From the NCBI GenBank assembly GCA_017165825.1, contig CM029384.1, positions 5,613,053 to 5,677,052 on the forward strand: a stretch of 64,000 nucleotides of DNA, in the 5' to 3' direction. This document shows positions 10,206 to 23,369 of this stretch, one piece after another. The notes beneath the pieces are model-generated. The model did no database searches. It was not told the origin of the DNA and saw only the letters and a list, made by a program, of their open reading frames with translations. The stretch comes from Hepsetus odoe (lineage: Eukaryota; Chordata; Actinopteri; Characiformes; Hepsetidae). The translations under genes were made by a program, and so were the position numbers. Numbering within the stretch: the stretch's first letter is position 1; each line of letters begins with the position of its first letter.

Positions 10206-13200
10206 CTGAAAAACAGAGAGAGTGTCTGGGGTTAAAAGGTTAAAAAAGGATAAAGGATAAAGGATGGCTGAAGGTAAGGTCGTCGACTTGCATGGATCAG
10301 ACTTATGTGATTAAAAGGTGATTAAAATGCAAGACTTAAAGCAAACAGTGCAGACGGCTTGGTGAGTCTTTTTTTTTTTTTGTCCATATTCCACTACAAT
10401 CCATTCACATTCATTCATTCATTCAGTCATTTTCTGGGCCGCTTGTCCTAAGTAGGGCTGCGGGGGAGGGTGCTGGAGTCCATCCCAGCTCACACAGGGC
10501 GAAAGACAGGGACACACCCTGGACAGGTCACCAGCCCATCACAGTTCATTCATTCATTCATTCTATTTCTCAAGTGCATATTCTGAAAGGGCTGCAAGGC
10601 CTGTCCCAGTGCACACAGGCTGAGAGGCAGAGAAACACCATGGTGGACAATCAGGACAATCCATCTCAGGGAAGACACACACAGCCACTCAAATGGAGCA
10701 ATTTAGCATCTCCAAGCCATCTGACATTTACATTTGCAGCATAATAACAGGGAGCAACTCAGGGTTAAGGGTCTTCCTCAGGGACCCAGTGGTGGTAATG
10801 CCAGAGGTGGGATTTGAAGCTGGGACCTCTTGAGCCATAGGTCCATAGGCAAGTGTCCTACCACTAGACCACCACCACCCACATGTGTGGGCCATGTGTG
10901 TCTTCAGACTGTGAGAGGAAACCACACAGACACAGTGAGAACTCCATGTAGAAAAAACGCAGGTTGCCCTGCCTGGGACTCGAACCCCGGACTCTCACTG
11001 TGCTGTGGACCCTACCCCCAGCACCACTGTGCAGCCTCTGTTCACATTCTTGTACATAATATGCTTTAAAAACTCTGAATCAGGATCAAGAATCAAACTG
11101 GACTGAAACAAATTCTCACTGTTATTCTCCCATGCTCTCCTCCTGCTGGTGAGGTGGCAGCGCTGCGGCGTCTGCGGCTCTCAGGAATCCGCGGTTTCAC
11201 AAAGATCACGTAGGGCTTGAACTCAGCGGTCCAAAGAGTGTGCAGTGCCTGATGAAATAAATCCGATCAATAAGAGAAGCCCGGTATGATAATACAGCAT
11301 CTTCATGGCAGGGAGCCATGAAACACTGATCCAAAAGTCAAATGGTGAAAAGGGCAAATATCATGAGCGAGAAACACTGAGAGAACCAGAGTCGTTATAA
11401 GAGAGGAGAACATTATCAGTTGAGAAACACCTGATGACAAGGAAAGTCCTGCTCTGCAATAAGGGGCTTGATGGTCACACTGTAAGCGGGAACAGAATCA
11501 GAAGTAACCGAAAACAACCGAACTAAACATTTAATGGGATTCTAATCAGAAAGGAAGGAGCGAGTCTGATTTTTTGAGTGGAAATAAATGTGTTGCCAAG
11601 ATGTTCACTAAATGGTCAGACCTTCTTATAAGAGCTTCTGAGGAACCAGAAAAGTCTGTTTTCAGAGCCTGTACTTTTGACTTTTATGAAATCTGTACTC
11701 TGTTGTTGAAATGGCCACCAAATGGCCAGCCTTTTATAAAAGATCTTCCAGATGAACCAGAAAATTCACTCCAGACATTCGGAATAAACGCTGATGAGGA
11801 ACTAAAAGTCAGAATTTGTGGATGCACCAACTAGAACAGTCATCATCACATATAACTTGTAAAAGTTGATGAAGAGAGGAGTGATTGGAAATATCTATGA
11901 AATAATCCAGTGACCACTGTTGATCAAAGATCTGGTGTGCGGCTTGTTATGCTGTTAGACATGAGATCTAGAACATCTGGAAGAAGTCAAGTTCTCCAGA
12001 GCTGTGATGCTGAATTAGACAATCTGTGTTACTTCTGTTCACTGGACATTTTGCCCCTTATTATTATCTAAGTAAGTTTATGTAAAGAAAGGTAAAAGGA
12101 AGTATATTTTAAAGGTAACCATGGTGATTTGTGGCTGCTGGGAACTTTTAAAAGCAGAAGCCACTCTGAAGTGTGAAGGATTTGTGGTTTTTATAACGGA
12201 AATACATCTTTATGGACAAACGAAGCACTAGAGGGCAGCAGATCTCCCATGCTTGCTGTTGCTGACACAGATTTCATTTTTGTCCTTTAACAGCTTCGTT
12301 TAGAAACAGGACAGAAATCTTGCCTTCTGTTGAGCAGAGATGGGAAGTGACCAAGTGTGAGGACTGCAGGACAGTCGTAAAGGACAGTTTTCAGGCATCT
12401 GTACTTCAGTATTTGTTTGTCTGACAACAGTTTTGCTCTTATTCTCTACTTTCAACACATTTTTTCCATTTCTAATTTAAAATCAGACTTCCTACTATTA
12501 TATGTCATTGACTACACGGAAAGATGATCTTTTGGGGTATCCATTGGTGCAGATCACATAATACGACATAAAATAAAGCAGAAAACAAAAGATGTAACAA
12601 GAAAAAATGTGAAGAAAGGGGTTGAGAAGAAGGGAATGAACTGAATGTGATGTCCATTAAGGGGGAAATGATAGAGAGATGGACTGAAGTGAAACAGTGT
12701 TCATTATTTTTATTGGTTGAATTTTAAAATGCTTTAATAGCCTCTAAATTATATTAATACTGTGCCGGTAGAAATCAGAGATACGCTTTACTTTTATACG
12801 GAGAACATTTCAGAGTCTCTACTTCTAGTTTTCTATATTTTAAGTTTTAATTTGAAGTTATTGAAGTTTGTGTACTTCTGTTTAGCAATGTGTCCTCAAG
12901 CAGCCCGATGTCTCAAACAGCCTCATACCTCAGGCTGAACGTCCACCAGACACATCTTGTTCTTGGCTTGAACAGAACGGATCGCCTCCATGCTGGTGCC
13001 ATACAGGTTCTCCTTATATTCCCCAAATTCAACAAACCTACGGAGCAAGAAGGAGAAAAACAGAGAAAGACCTTTATGATGAAGAGTTAACAGACACATT
13101 TACACTTTCTACTGACGCTCGGTTCTAGAACGCTTTCCTCCCATTCAAGTACTTCTACAACCTCATTATCAAGTCAAACTGTTCTAGCCATGCACGTCTC

Positions 13201-16200
13201 TGTTTCTTCTACCACGTTCTCTTAAATCACATTGTTCTGGAATGTTCTCCCCATTCATATTGTTCTGGAATGCTCTCCTTATCAACACTGTTCTGGAATG
13301 TTCTTTCCCTTCATAGTGTTCTGAAATATTCTCTCCATGCACAGTTCTGGAATGTTCTCCTCATTGCACTGTTATGGAATGTTGAACTCATTTACCGTGT
13401 TCTGGGAGGTTCTTCTCATTCACATTGTTCTGGGATGTTCTCTCCATGCACTCTGTTCTGGAATGTTCTCCCCATTGTACTGTTGTGGAATGTTCTTCAC
13501 AATCACACTATTCTGAAATATTGTCTCCATTCATACTAATCTGGAATGTTCTCCCCATTCATATTGTTCTAGAATGTTCTCCTTATCAACACTTTTCTGG
13601 GATGCTTTTACCCTCCATAGTGTTCTGAAATATTCTCTCCATGCACAGTTCTGGAATGTTGTCTTCATTGCACTGTTATGGAATGTTGCCCTCATTGACC
13701 GTGTTCTGGGAGGTTCTTCACATTCACTGTTCTGTGATGTTCTCTCCATGCACTCTGTTCTGGAATGTTCTCCCCATTGCACTGTTGTGGTATGTTCTTC
13801 ACAATCACACGATTCTGAAATATTGTCTCCATTTATACTAATCTGGAATGTTCTCACCATTCATATTGTTCTAGAAAGTTCTCCTTATCAACACTTTTCT
13901 GTGATGCTTTTGCCCTCCATAGTGTTCTGAAATATTCTCTCCATGCACAGTTCTGGAATGTTCTCCTCATTGCACTGCTATGGAATGTTGCTCTCATTTA
14001 CCGTGTTCTGGGATGTTCTTCTCATTCACATTGTTCTGGGATGTTCTCTCCATGCACTCTGTTCTGGAATTTTCTCCCCATTGTACTGTTGTGGAATGTT
14101 CTTCACAATCACACTATTCTGAAATATTGTCTCCATTCATACTAATCTGGAATGTTCTCCCCATTCATATTGTTCTAGAATGTTCTCCTTATCAACACTT
14201 TTCTGGGATGTTCTTTCCCTTCATAGTGTTCTGAAATATTCTCTCCATGCACAGTTCTTGAATGTTCTCCTCATTGCACTGTTCTGGAATGTTGCCCTCA
14301 TTGACTGTGTTCTGGGAGGTTCTTCTCATTCACACTGTTCTGGGATGTTCTCTCCATGCACTCTGTTCTGGAATGTTCTCCCCATTGCACTGCTATGGAA
14401 TGTTGCTCTCATTTACTGTGTTCTGGGATGTTCTTCTCATTCACATTGTTCTGGGATGTTCTCTCCATGCACTCTGTTCTGGAATGTTCTCCCCATTGCA
14501 CTGTTGTGGAATGTTCTTCACAATCACTTCTTCTCATTCACACCATTCACATTGTTCTGGAATGCTCTCCTTATCAACACTGTTCTGGAATGTTCTTTCC
14601 CTTCATAGTGTTCTGAAATATTCTCTCCATGCACTCTGTTCTGGAATGTTCTCCCCATTGCACTGTTGTGGAATGTTCTTCACAATCACACTATTATGAA
14701 ATATTGTCTCCATTCATACTAATCTGGAATGTTCTCCCCATTCATATTGTTCTAGAAAGTTCTCCTTATCAACACTTTTCTGTGATGCTTTTACCCTTCA
14801 TAGTGTTCTGAAATATTCTCTCCATGCACAGTTCTGGAATGTTCTCCTCATTGCACTGCTATGGAATGTTGCCCTCATTTACCGTGTTCTGGGAGGTTCT
14901 TCTCATTCACATTGTTCTGGGATGTTCTCTCCATGCACTCTGTTCTGGAATGTTGTCTTCATTGCACAGTTCTGGAATGTTCTCCTCATTGCACTGTTCT
15001 GGAATGTTGCCCTCATTTACCGTGTTCTGGGACGGTTCTTCTCATTCACACTGTTCTGGGATGTTCTCTCCATGCACTGTTCTTGAATGTTCTCCCCATT
15101 GCACTGTTGTGGAATGCTCTCATGACTCATATTGTTCTGGAATATTTGAGTGTCGATTCTGTCACTACGTACAAAGACGAGGTTGGCCTACAGCTGGAGA
15201 TCCAAGAGAAAATACAATTTAATGCTAGAACTAGTTAAACAGCTGTCCCTGAAAAAAGCTTAAATGTGGACCTTTTCCAAGAATCCGTGTTCAGTGTGAG
15301 CCCGTTTTACACGCCTTTTCTGCCTTAGCGGTTTGACGTAAGCTTTACCGGAAAATCAGTGCCAAATCATCAGAGCAGAACTGGCTTAAGCCTTTAGGGC
15401 TTAAAAGCTCACAGCTGCACACTTTCACTTACTTGTTGTTCTGGGCGTCAGCATCAAAGGCCTGCTTGGTGACAAAGTGATACTCCACCCCCTCCTTCTC
15501 ATGACTTTTCTTAGGCCGTGTGGTGTCTTTAGAAAGGTTAGAAAGGGACAGATATTAACAGGCTTATTCCATAAATCCCTCTGCAGATGAGTTTTTATCT
15601 CTGGAAACAAAACGTTGATTAAGAAATCCTAAATGTGCCATCCAATTAGTGTTCTCGTGCAGAGCCCAGGGGAACCTTCATAGTGGCCTAGTGGTTTGGG
15701 ACTAGCCCGCAGGCTCAGAAGGTTGTGGGTTCAAATCTAGGGCCAGTAGGTTGCCCTGAGGTACCCTTGAGAAAGGTACCGTTCCCTTCTCTGCTCCCTG
15801 GGTGCTGAATATGGCTGCCCCTGCTGTAAATGTGGGATATTGAGCTATCTTTCTCCTCTCATATTCTTAATCTTTCTAGGTCCTGCAGACACCTTCTCTT
15901 CAACATTAGAAGAATCTGTCCTTTCCTCACCACCCAGGCAACCCAGCTGCTGGTCCAGTCCCTGGTCATCTCGAAACTGGACATTTGTAACTCTCTTCTG
16001 GCAGGTTTTTCATTGAAGGCAACAAGACCACTACAACTGATTCAGAATGCTGCTGCAGTTGTCTTCAACTGTCCCAAGTCTTCTTCTTCCACGCCTCTTC
16101 TGTGGGACCTACACTGGCTCCCTGTGGCTGCTCGTATCAAGCTTAAATCTTTAAATCTTGCTTACAAGGCTACTAACAATCTTGCACCTTCTTACTTGAC

Positions 16201-19200
16201 AGCTCTTATCAAACAACATGTCTCTTCTCTTCCTCTCAGACCATCAAGCACTGCTCACCTTGAACCTCCACTATTGAGGAAAAGAGGAAGACGTGCATGG
16301 AGACTCTTCTCAGTCCTGGCTCCTCAGTGGTGGAACAAACTTCCCCTGATGGTCAGAACTGCTGAATCCCTTGCTGTCTTCAAATGTCGATCAAAGACCC
16401 ACCTGGAATAATCTTCCCAAACAGTCCCACTCTTTTACCTCTGCTCTTTCGTTCCTCTTCCTCAAGAAACCTCTGCTCTTTCTTTCCTCTTCCTCAAGAA
16501 ACTTCTGCCTCTTCGTTTCCTCTTCCTCAAGAAACATCTGCTCATTCTTTCCTCTTCCTCAAGAAACATCTGCTCTTTCTTTCCTCTTCCTCAAGAAACA
16601 TCTGTTCTTTCTTTCCTCTTCCTCAAGAAACATCTGTTCTTTCTTTCCTCTTCCTCAAGAAATCTCTGCTCTTTTTTTCCTCTTCCTCAAGAAATCTCTG
16701 CTCTTTCTTTCCTCTTCCTCAAGAAACATCTGCTCTTTCTTTCCTCTTCCTCAAGAAACATCTGCTCTTTCTTTTGTTAGCCACTTTCTTTTGTTAGGGT
16801 TATGAAGTTTGTTACTTGGTTGTAATAGTTAATCAGCAGTAGCTGATCTGAGCTGGTGACTAATATGAAGTTCAAATGTGGAAATAGCCCTGGTGGAAGT
16901 CTGCTAAATGCTGTAAATGTAAATGTAAATGTAGAGGATGCTTTTTTGTGTTGCCCTGTGTTTCACAATGACAAATTGTCACATTCACTTCAGAGAAGAA
17001 CAAAATATTTCTGGGTGTAGGTCTGTGCTAAGAGTAGGCTCATATTTAAAACATTAGTATGAAAATCATCCTTATAGTTGTGCCAACGAACATGATTTTG
17101 AGTCTAACTGGGTTTTAGTAGGTTTTAAAAAAGCAGGATTTAACAAGCACAGACAAAAAGTTCACATGCTTCAAGAACATAGGCATGAATGGGAAATCAC
17201 TTAGGAAACTAGCCGATTTGATCTTCTTTTTGGCTGAACTTTGATATTTATGGTCCAGATTAGCTGGTTAGCTTGCACAGATGCGGTTCTTCATTGATGT
17301 AATGAGATATATTTATAAACCTAATGTAGGCAGGGCTTAAAAACATGGCCTGTTTATGGAGGACAAAGAACATCCTTAACATGTAAAAAATGAAATGACA
17401 TAATTAGAGCAAAAGTGTGAGTGCCAGATTGTGCAACAGCTTCACCAAACTCTGGCTTTATTCAAGAACAGAAACAGCAAGAGTAGTTTTTTTCACACGC
17501 TGCTCAGTGTACATGTGGCTTTGAGAGATTTAAATGATGAAAGTGACTATTCTCATCATTGTGAAACGGGAGCAGCTATTGAAAGTGCCCGGAGAGCAGT
17601 GATGGGGACGGTACCTTGCTCAAGGGTACCTCAAGGCAACCTACTGATGAGAGAATCAAACCCACAATCTTCCAACCCAGGGCAACTCCCTAACCACTAG
17701 GCCACCGCTGCCCCGCTGCTTATCATATCTAACAAAACATGTGCTTCATAATGACATGGAGAGACTTACGAGGTACGGCCACAGCATAGCGATGGGGATT
17801 TTCTGCTATCACTTTCTGCTTCAGCTCATTAATGCGTGCTCCGAGAGAACCTGCAGACATCAGATGAACACTGCAGGATAAACCCAATAACGTTCCGTGC
17901 AATGAACAGCGGTATGAATGCATTAATATATTAGGGCTCAAATTTAAACTCACAATCCCAGTTCTGCTTCTAACCACATTACATTTGTTTGTTGTCCTTT
18001 ATGATTTACTACCACTAGGGGTCAGTCTCATCATTTGATATGTGTATCTTGAAATGGGCCTTTTTTTATTTGGAGGTCCAATGATCTACAAATGGCTTTT
18101 CGAAATATTGATCTCAACAAGTATTTACACATGTATGATCATATAGGATATTTCTGAAACATGTTTACCAGTGTCCCATGACTTATGTCATCATGTGAAA
18201 ATGCACCTAATTGGCATGTTAATATGTTAAAATATTAATATGTTAATACGTTAGTATGCATATACACTGTGGGACTATTTCCAGCACAAGGGGACATTTG
18301 GCTGGAAAATCCCAGAGTGGTGAGAACAGTAGCCCATTTTTATTAGCGGTGGATAAAGAAAACCACTGCCATGGCTAAGCAAGATGGAAACAGATAACCC
18401 CAGGACCCCCAGGAAAATTAAATCGAGTCTGATTTTTAAATTGAAGACATATGATTTGTTGCCTCACCAATGAGAACCACCAGTCGAGGTCTCTCACTGG
18501 ACCGTTGTTGGTACCGTGTAACTTCCTCATAGGTCAAGAACTCTGACTCCCCAGGCTCCGATGCATTGGCCTCTCCTGACGACCCTTGACGATCTTTGCG
18601 GCTCAGGCGGAAACTTCTTCGCAAACCAGCTGATATCAAGAGAACAGGTGAAACAGTCAGGAAACACTATAGACTGACATCTGACATGACTATAGATTAT
18701 TAAACGGGGTGCCAAAAACATGACATTCATTCAGCATACAGTAGGGTGAAAAAGTCTTGAGCCACCCGTTGTTTCTTCGCCAATTTGCTAAGGATTCAAG
18801 TTGTTGGTGCAAAAATACAGCAAAGATACTGTCCTGCCTCTGACATTTTGAATAGATTACATTAAAGAAATGTTTTCCTGTGACGGGCTGCAAAGTGCAT
18901 AAAGATAAAAGGTTCTAGATAAAGGGGTCCCAACCACTCAGCATTCAGCATCAGCAGTAAACCAATCACTAGCCTGGAATCATCTGCTCCTGTTTCTTCA
19001 CTGCTTCATGTCTTAAGTTAGACTTTGTTCTGCTCGAAGGTTCAGACGTAGATCACTGTGTGGATTAACCAACACAAAACAATCAACCTGCTCAGGTACA
19101 GAGACTGGACTGAAAATGAGAAACAAAAACTTTGCCCATTAAAAAGCCTGGAGAACCGTTCACTGATCCATGAAAATGCAAGAAAGTCTGGTTCTTTAGA

Positions 19201-22200
19201 AGCAAAATATGAAGAAATGATGGGTGGATCAAGATGCTTGCACAGTGCTGTAAATAAACTCAACCAAAGCATAAACAGTCTTTAAAAACACTTTTAAAGT
19301 GGTGTTTTTAAGCGGTGCCATTTGTAAGGACATTAAAGAAAACCCCCCACAAAATAAAGAAATAAAATGACCAGTATGCAATCAAAGTCAATAGAAAGTT
19401 TTTTCTTTACACTTGACATAGCATGCACACTTCCACTTCCAAAGGAAAGACAAGACTGAAAAGATTGTCCTTCTTTAATGACAGATTATGCCCACACTTC
19501 ATACCAGAATTGGATTCATAACTAGTCTTTAGTTTTGTTAAACATCAGCTACATCTCGATGGTAGCAGGCATAATCTGTCTTTGCATCATTAATGCACAG
19601 CTCTTTATTTGTTGCATTGGTGGCACCTGAGTGCAGTGAACAGGGACTGTACCTGAATAAAAGTCCCAGGAAAACACCTGACCACAGGATGGCGCCACAG
19701 CTTTACACTTCGGAGAGACTACAACGCGTATTAGACCACTATACACTCGCGCACAGGCCACCCTCTGCCCTCAACACCAACCCTAGGCCAGTAGGCTCAG
19801 CTTCAGGCCAGCTTTCTCTACCCTAGTCATGTCTCCAAACAAAAAAGAACCAAACCTACAGAACAAATTAGCCTTTGGTTCTAAGTTCCCCAACTCCCTT
19901 GCCAATATGCACTGTAAGACAACCTTCTTCCACCCTTCTAAACCTGACTGTTCCATTGAACTTAACCTGACCCTTGGCTTGCAGGCCAAGCTGAGCTTTT
20001 TTTCATAGGTTGCACTATAAGCCTGACCCCAGGTCAGTTTAAAAGGGCAGAGCGTTCCCATCACGCACATCAGCTATCACACACTTAAACCAGTGAGTGA
20101 GAGAGCAGCCAATCGTGCGGGGCGGAGTGTGACGAGCGGCCAGCAGCGGGACAGCAGCCTAGGCGATGGCTTCAGGGTGGAGGGTCAACAGGTAAGGGAC
20201 CAAGACGGAAGAGGAAGAGGCAGGATGATGGAGGAGGGGAAGGAGAGGGTAACACCTCAGCATGACACATGTGATGTTTCACTGACCTAGACTGAAAGGC
20301 ATTAAACTAACTTTTTCTTTTTTAAACTAACTAATCATTTTTCTCCCCAAGTGCATCATGGGCAGTTCCACCTGCTAGCCATGACTTCCTTGTCATGTGA
20401 CGCTAACAGGCAGGGAGCTTGCAGTTCATTAACATTTACATTTACAGCAGACGCTCTTATCCAGAGTGAGTTCCATTTCCTAACTACAGCAAGGTTAAGG
20501 GTTTTGCTCAGGAACCCAAAGGTGGCAGTGCTGGAGCTGGGATTCGAACCTGCAGCCGCTTGGTGGTGGAGGTGTATCCTACAACTCGACCACCACCACA
20601 CAGCTCCTCACTATGCGGTATTTAAAGCAGCATCACATCTTTTAACACAGCAAGCGCAGCACACTTAGAAGAGAACACCAAGTTCCAGTTAAGTCAGAAG
20701 CCCACATTGGCTGACATCACGCTCAGGAGCCTACCCACCCAGAGAGGCAACAAGGCCAAACATGACCTCCTGGACTCCCTGCTATGAATGGCTGTGGAAT
20801 TACTGAGGACAGGACTCATCATCTACTAGAATGGTGATGTTTTTCAGAGCCATTTTTAGGCTTTCTTAGTCTGTTCTCCATTTCAGCAGTAGAAGGTGCT
20901 GTTTACTCATGTTTTTGTTGCCATCTAAGGAGACAAAGAATGCATGGTGTCAAGGTGACCTTGTGAAGCTTCAGAAAGAAAAGCTGTGCCATGAACAGCA
21001 GTAGTTTTCAGGTGAATAGATTCTTGATTTAGGGGATAAATGCAGTCATTCTGCATTGGTTGGTTCCTCTGTAGAGGGTGTGTACTTTTTTTTGCACTTA
21101 GGAAACTTTTTTTTTGTGTGCATACGTATTTACAGACAAAGTACTTTCCAAATTTCCTGAGCCCCTCATTTCTTATATTTAAGTGAAAGTGACTACCCTT
21201 GTCATTGTGAGATGGAGCCCAGCACAAAACAACACAACGCAACTTCTGTGTTTCACCCATACTCACACATGCAACAGGAGGCAGCTATTGAAAGAGCCCG
21301 GGGAGCAGTGACGGGGATGGTACCTTGCTCATGGGTACCTCAGGGCAACCTACTGGTATAGGAATCGAACCCACAATCTTCCGATCCGGGGCAACTCCCT
21401 CACCACTAGGCCACCGCCGCCCCCATTTGCCCTTTGCCCCATGAAGTTCCAGATAAAGAGGGTCCAAGCACTCAGTGTTCAGCATCAGCAGTAAACGAGT
21501 CATATGGAATCATCTGCACCCGTTTCTTCACTGCCTCATGAATAAAACTATCAAACCGCTCAAGAACGGAGACTGTAGTGAAAATGAGAAACAAAAACGT
21601 TGTCCTTCAGGAAGCCTGGAGAACTGTTCCTCAATGATACATTAAAAATACAGGAGAGTCTGACTCTTTAGGGGCGAAATATAACCTTACTCTGCTGCTA
21701 CTGCTCAAACTGTGGCATGAATACAAAAGAGAGAGAGAGGGAGTGTTTTCTGAACGCCGGGTCAGCCGGTAGGATGCAGGCAGTGCACTCTGATCTGGTC
21801 AGTCATGTCAGTGACGGGTGTGAGTGGGCGGTCAGGAGCTGAGGAGACATGCAGGCTCTCACCTATGTAGTGTCCATTGAAATAGCCCTCACAGTCACAG
21901 TCGTCTGTAGGGAGGCAAGCAGGGAGAGAAAGGGAATGAGCTGAGGGTGAAGAGAGGTGGGGAAGAGGTGGAGGGCATGGGGGAGGAGGAGGAGAGAGCT
22001 GAAGACCAGGCAGGCATGCAGGCAGCAGGTACTGAGCTGTGTTGGGTGATTATGATGAGAAAGTAACCCATGATGTCGCAGCTTAATTGTGCAACTTTTA
22101 TCCATTATATTCCTGGACTCAGGCATCCTAAGATTATTAATCCATAATGCAATTATAAATTACTCAATAGTGCATAGTGCACAGATAAGTAATCTGTACA

Positions 22201-23187
22201 GACGCATGCATGATGTTCACTACGCTGCGGTTCTTTCCTTAAAGAAAGCCCTCACCAGATAACGGATCAGAACCACTAGTTTAGGCCAGTGAACGGAACG
22301 TCCTCTTTAAGCAACAGTACCGTCGACCAGAACGCAAATGAAGTATCATTTGCAAAATGTTTTGACACCTTATTTTAAATGACCATCCAGAAACCAGTGT
22401 GCTTTGTAGGTAAGTAGGTAAGGGAGTGACCCAGTGGACTGCAAACTAAACCAGATGCTCTGACAGTAACAAGGATGAAGATTATTTAGATTATTTTTGT
22501 TAGCTATTGGTACTGACAAATAATAATTAAATAAATAAAAATAAAAATGTAATTGCAATATAATAATAATAATAATATTGTCGTTGTTGTTGTCATGCTT
22601 TTATTTTTAGCATTATTGTAATAGTATTAAATAAGGTTAATCAAGTATAAATAAGGGCTTTATGAAAATAATCCCATTATGGATCATTTATTTAAAATGG
22701 AGAGTGATGTAGATTAACAGTAAGATTTGTTTATTGAGCAACACAAAGTTTACATGAATAAAGGCCAGTGTGTTTGTGTGCGTGTGTGAGTGTGTGTGAG
22801 TGTGTGTGTGCATGTGTGTGTGTGTGAGTGTGTGTGAGTGTGTGTGTGTGTGTATACACACAGCAGGAGGAATCTCTGTCCAGACTGAGTGACAGCAGAG
22901 GTATTAAAGCCGGATTAAGTGACAGACTGCTCTCATTTCCTAATCGCTGCGATCGTGAACCATGTGTGTATTTGTGGTCTGCATTCGAGCGTACGTACCT
23001 TTTTCACATCCCTGGTCATCTAGCGTTAGCCATAGAGGGGAAAAAAGAGATTACACTCGTTTAACTTCTTTTTTTTTCTTGCTGGCATGTTCCTGGAGTT
23101 ATGAGTTCTAACAGAAATGATATGTACTTTCACATGATTATAACCCAGCAGACGAAAGTGAAGGATGAATTACAAGAAAGCATAGAA

Positions 23188-23222
<35 letters not shown>

Positions 23223-23315
23223 TATTACTAAAGCACTGCTTTCTCCTACTTTAATCTGGTTGGGTGCAGATTAAAACCGCAAAGCACTCGGCTGGAGTAT
23301 TTTTTTTGGCTGTTA

Positions 23316-23369
<54 letters not shown>

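Noticed and set aside
11574..11834. 86-codon plus-strand open frame
   Set aside because: Inside an mpp3 intron on the other strand, no recognisable family, no splice sites or promoter.
13200..15140. CRISPR-like array
   Set aside because: Repeats are contiguous without unique spacers and lie in an intron of a vertebrate gene.
13270..15238. Family of overlapping open frames rich in Cys, Ser and Trp
   Set aside because: All derive from the 27-bp minisatellite in the mpp3 intron; no splice or start context.
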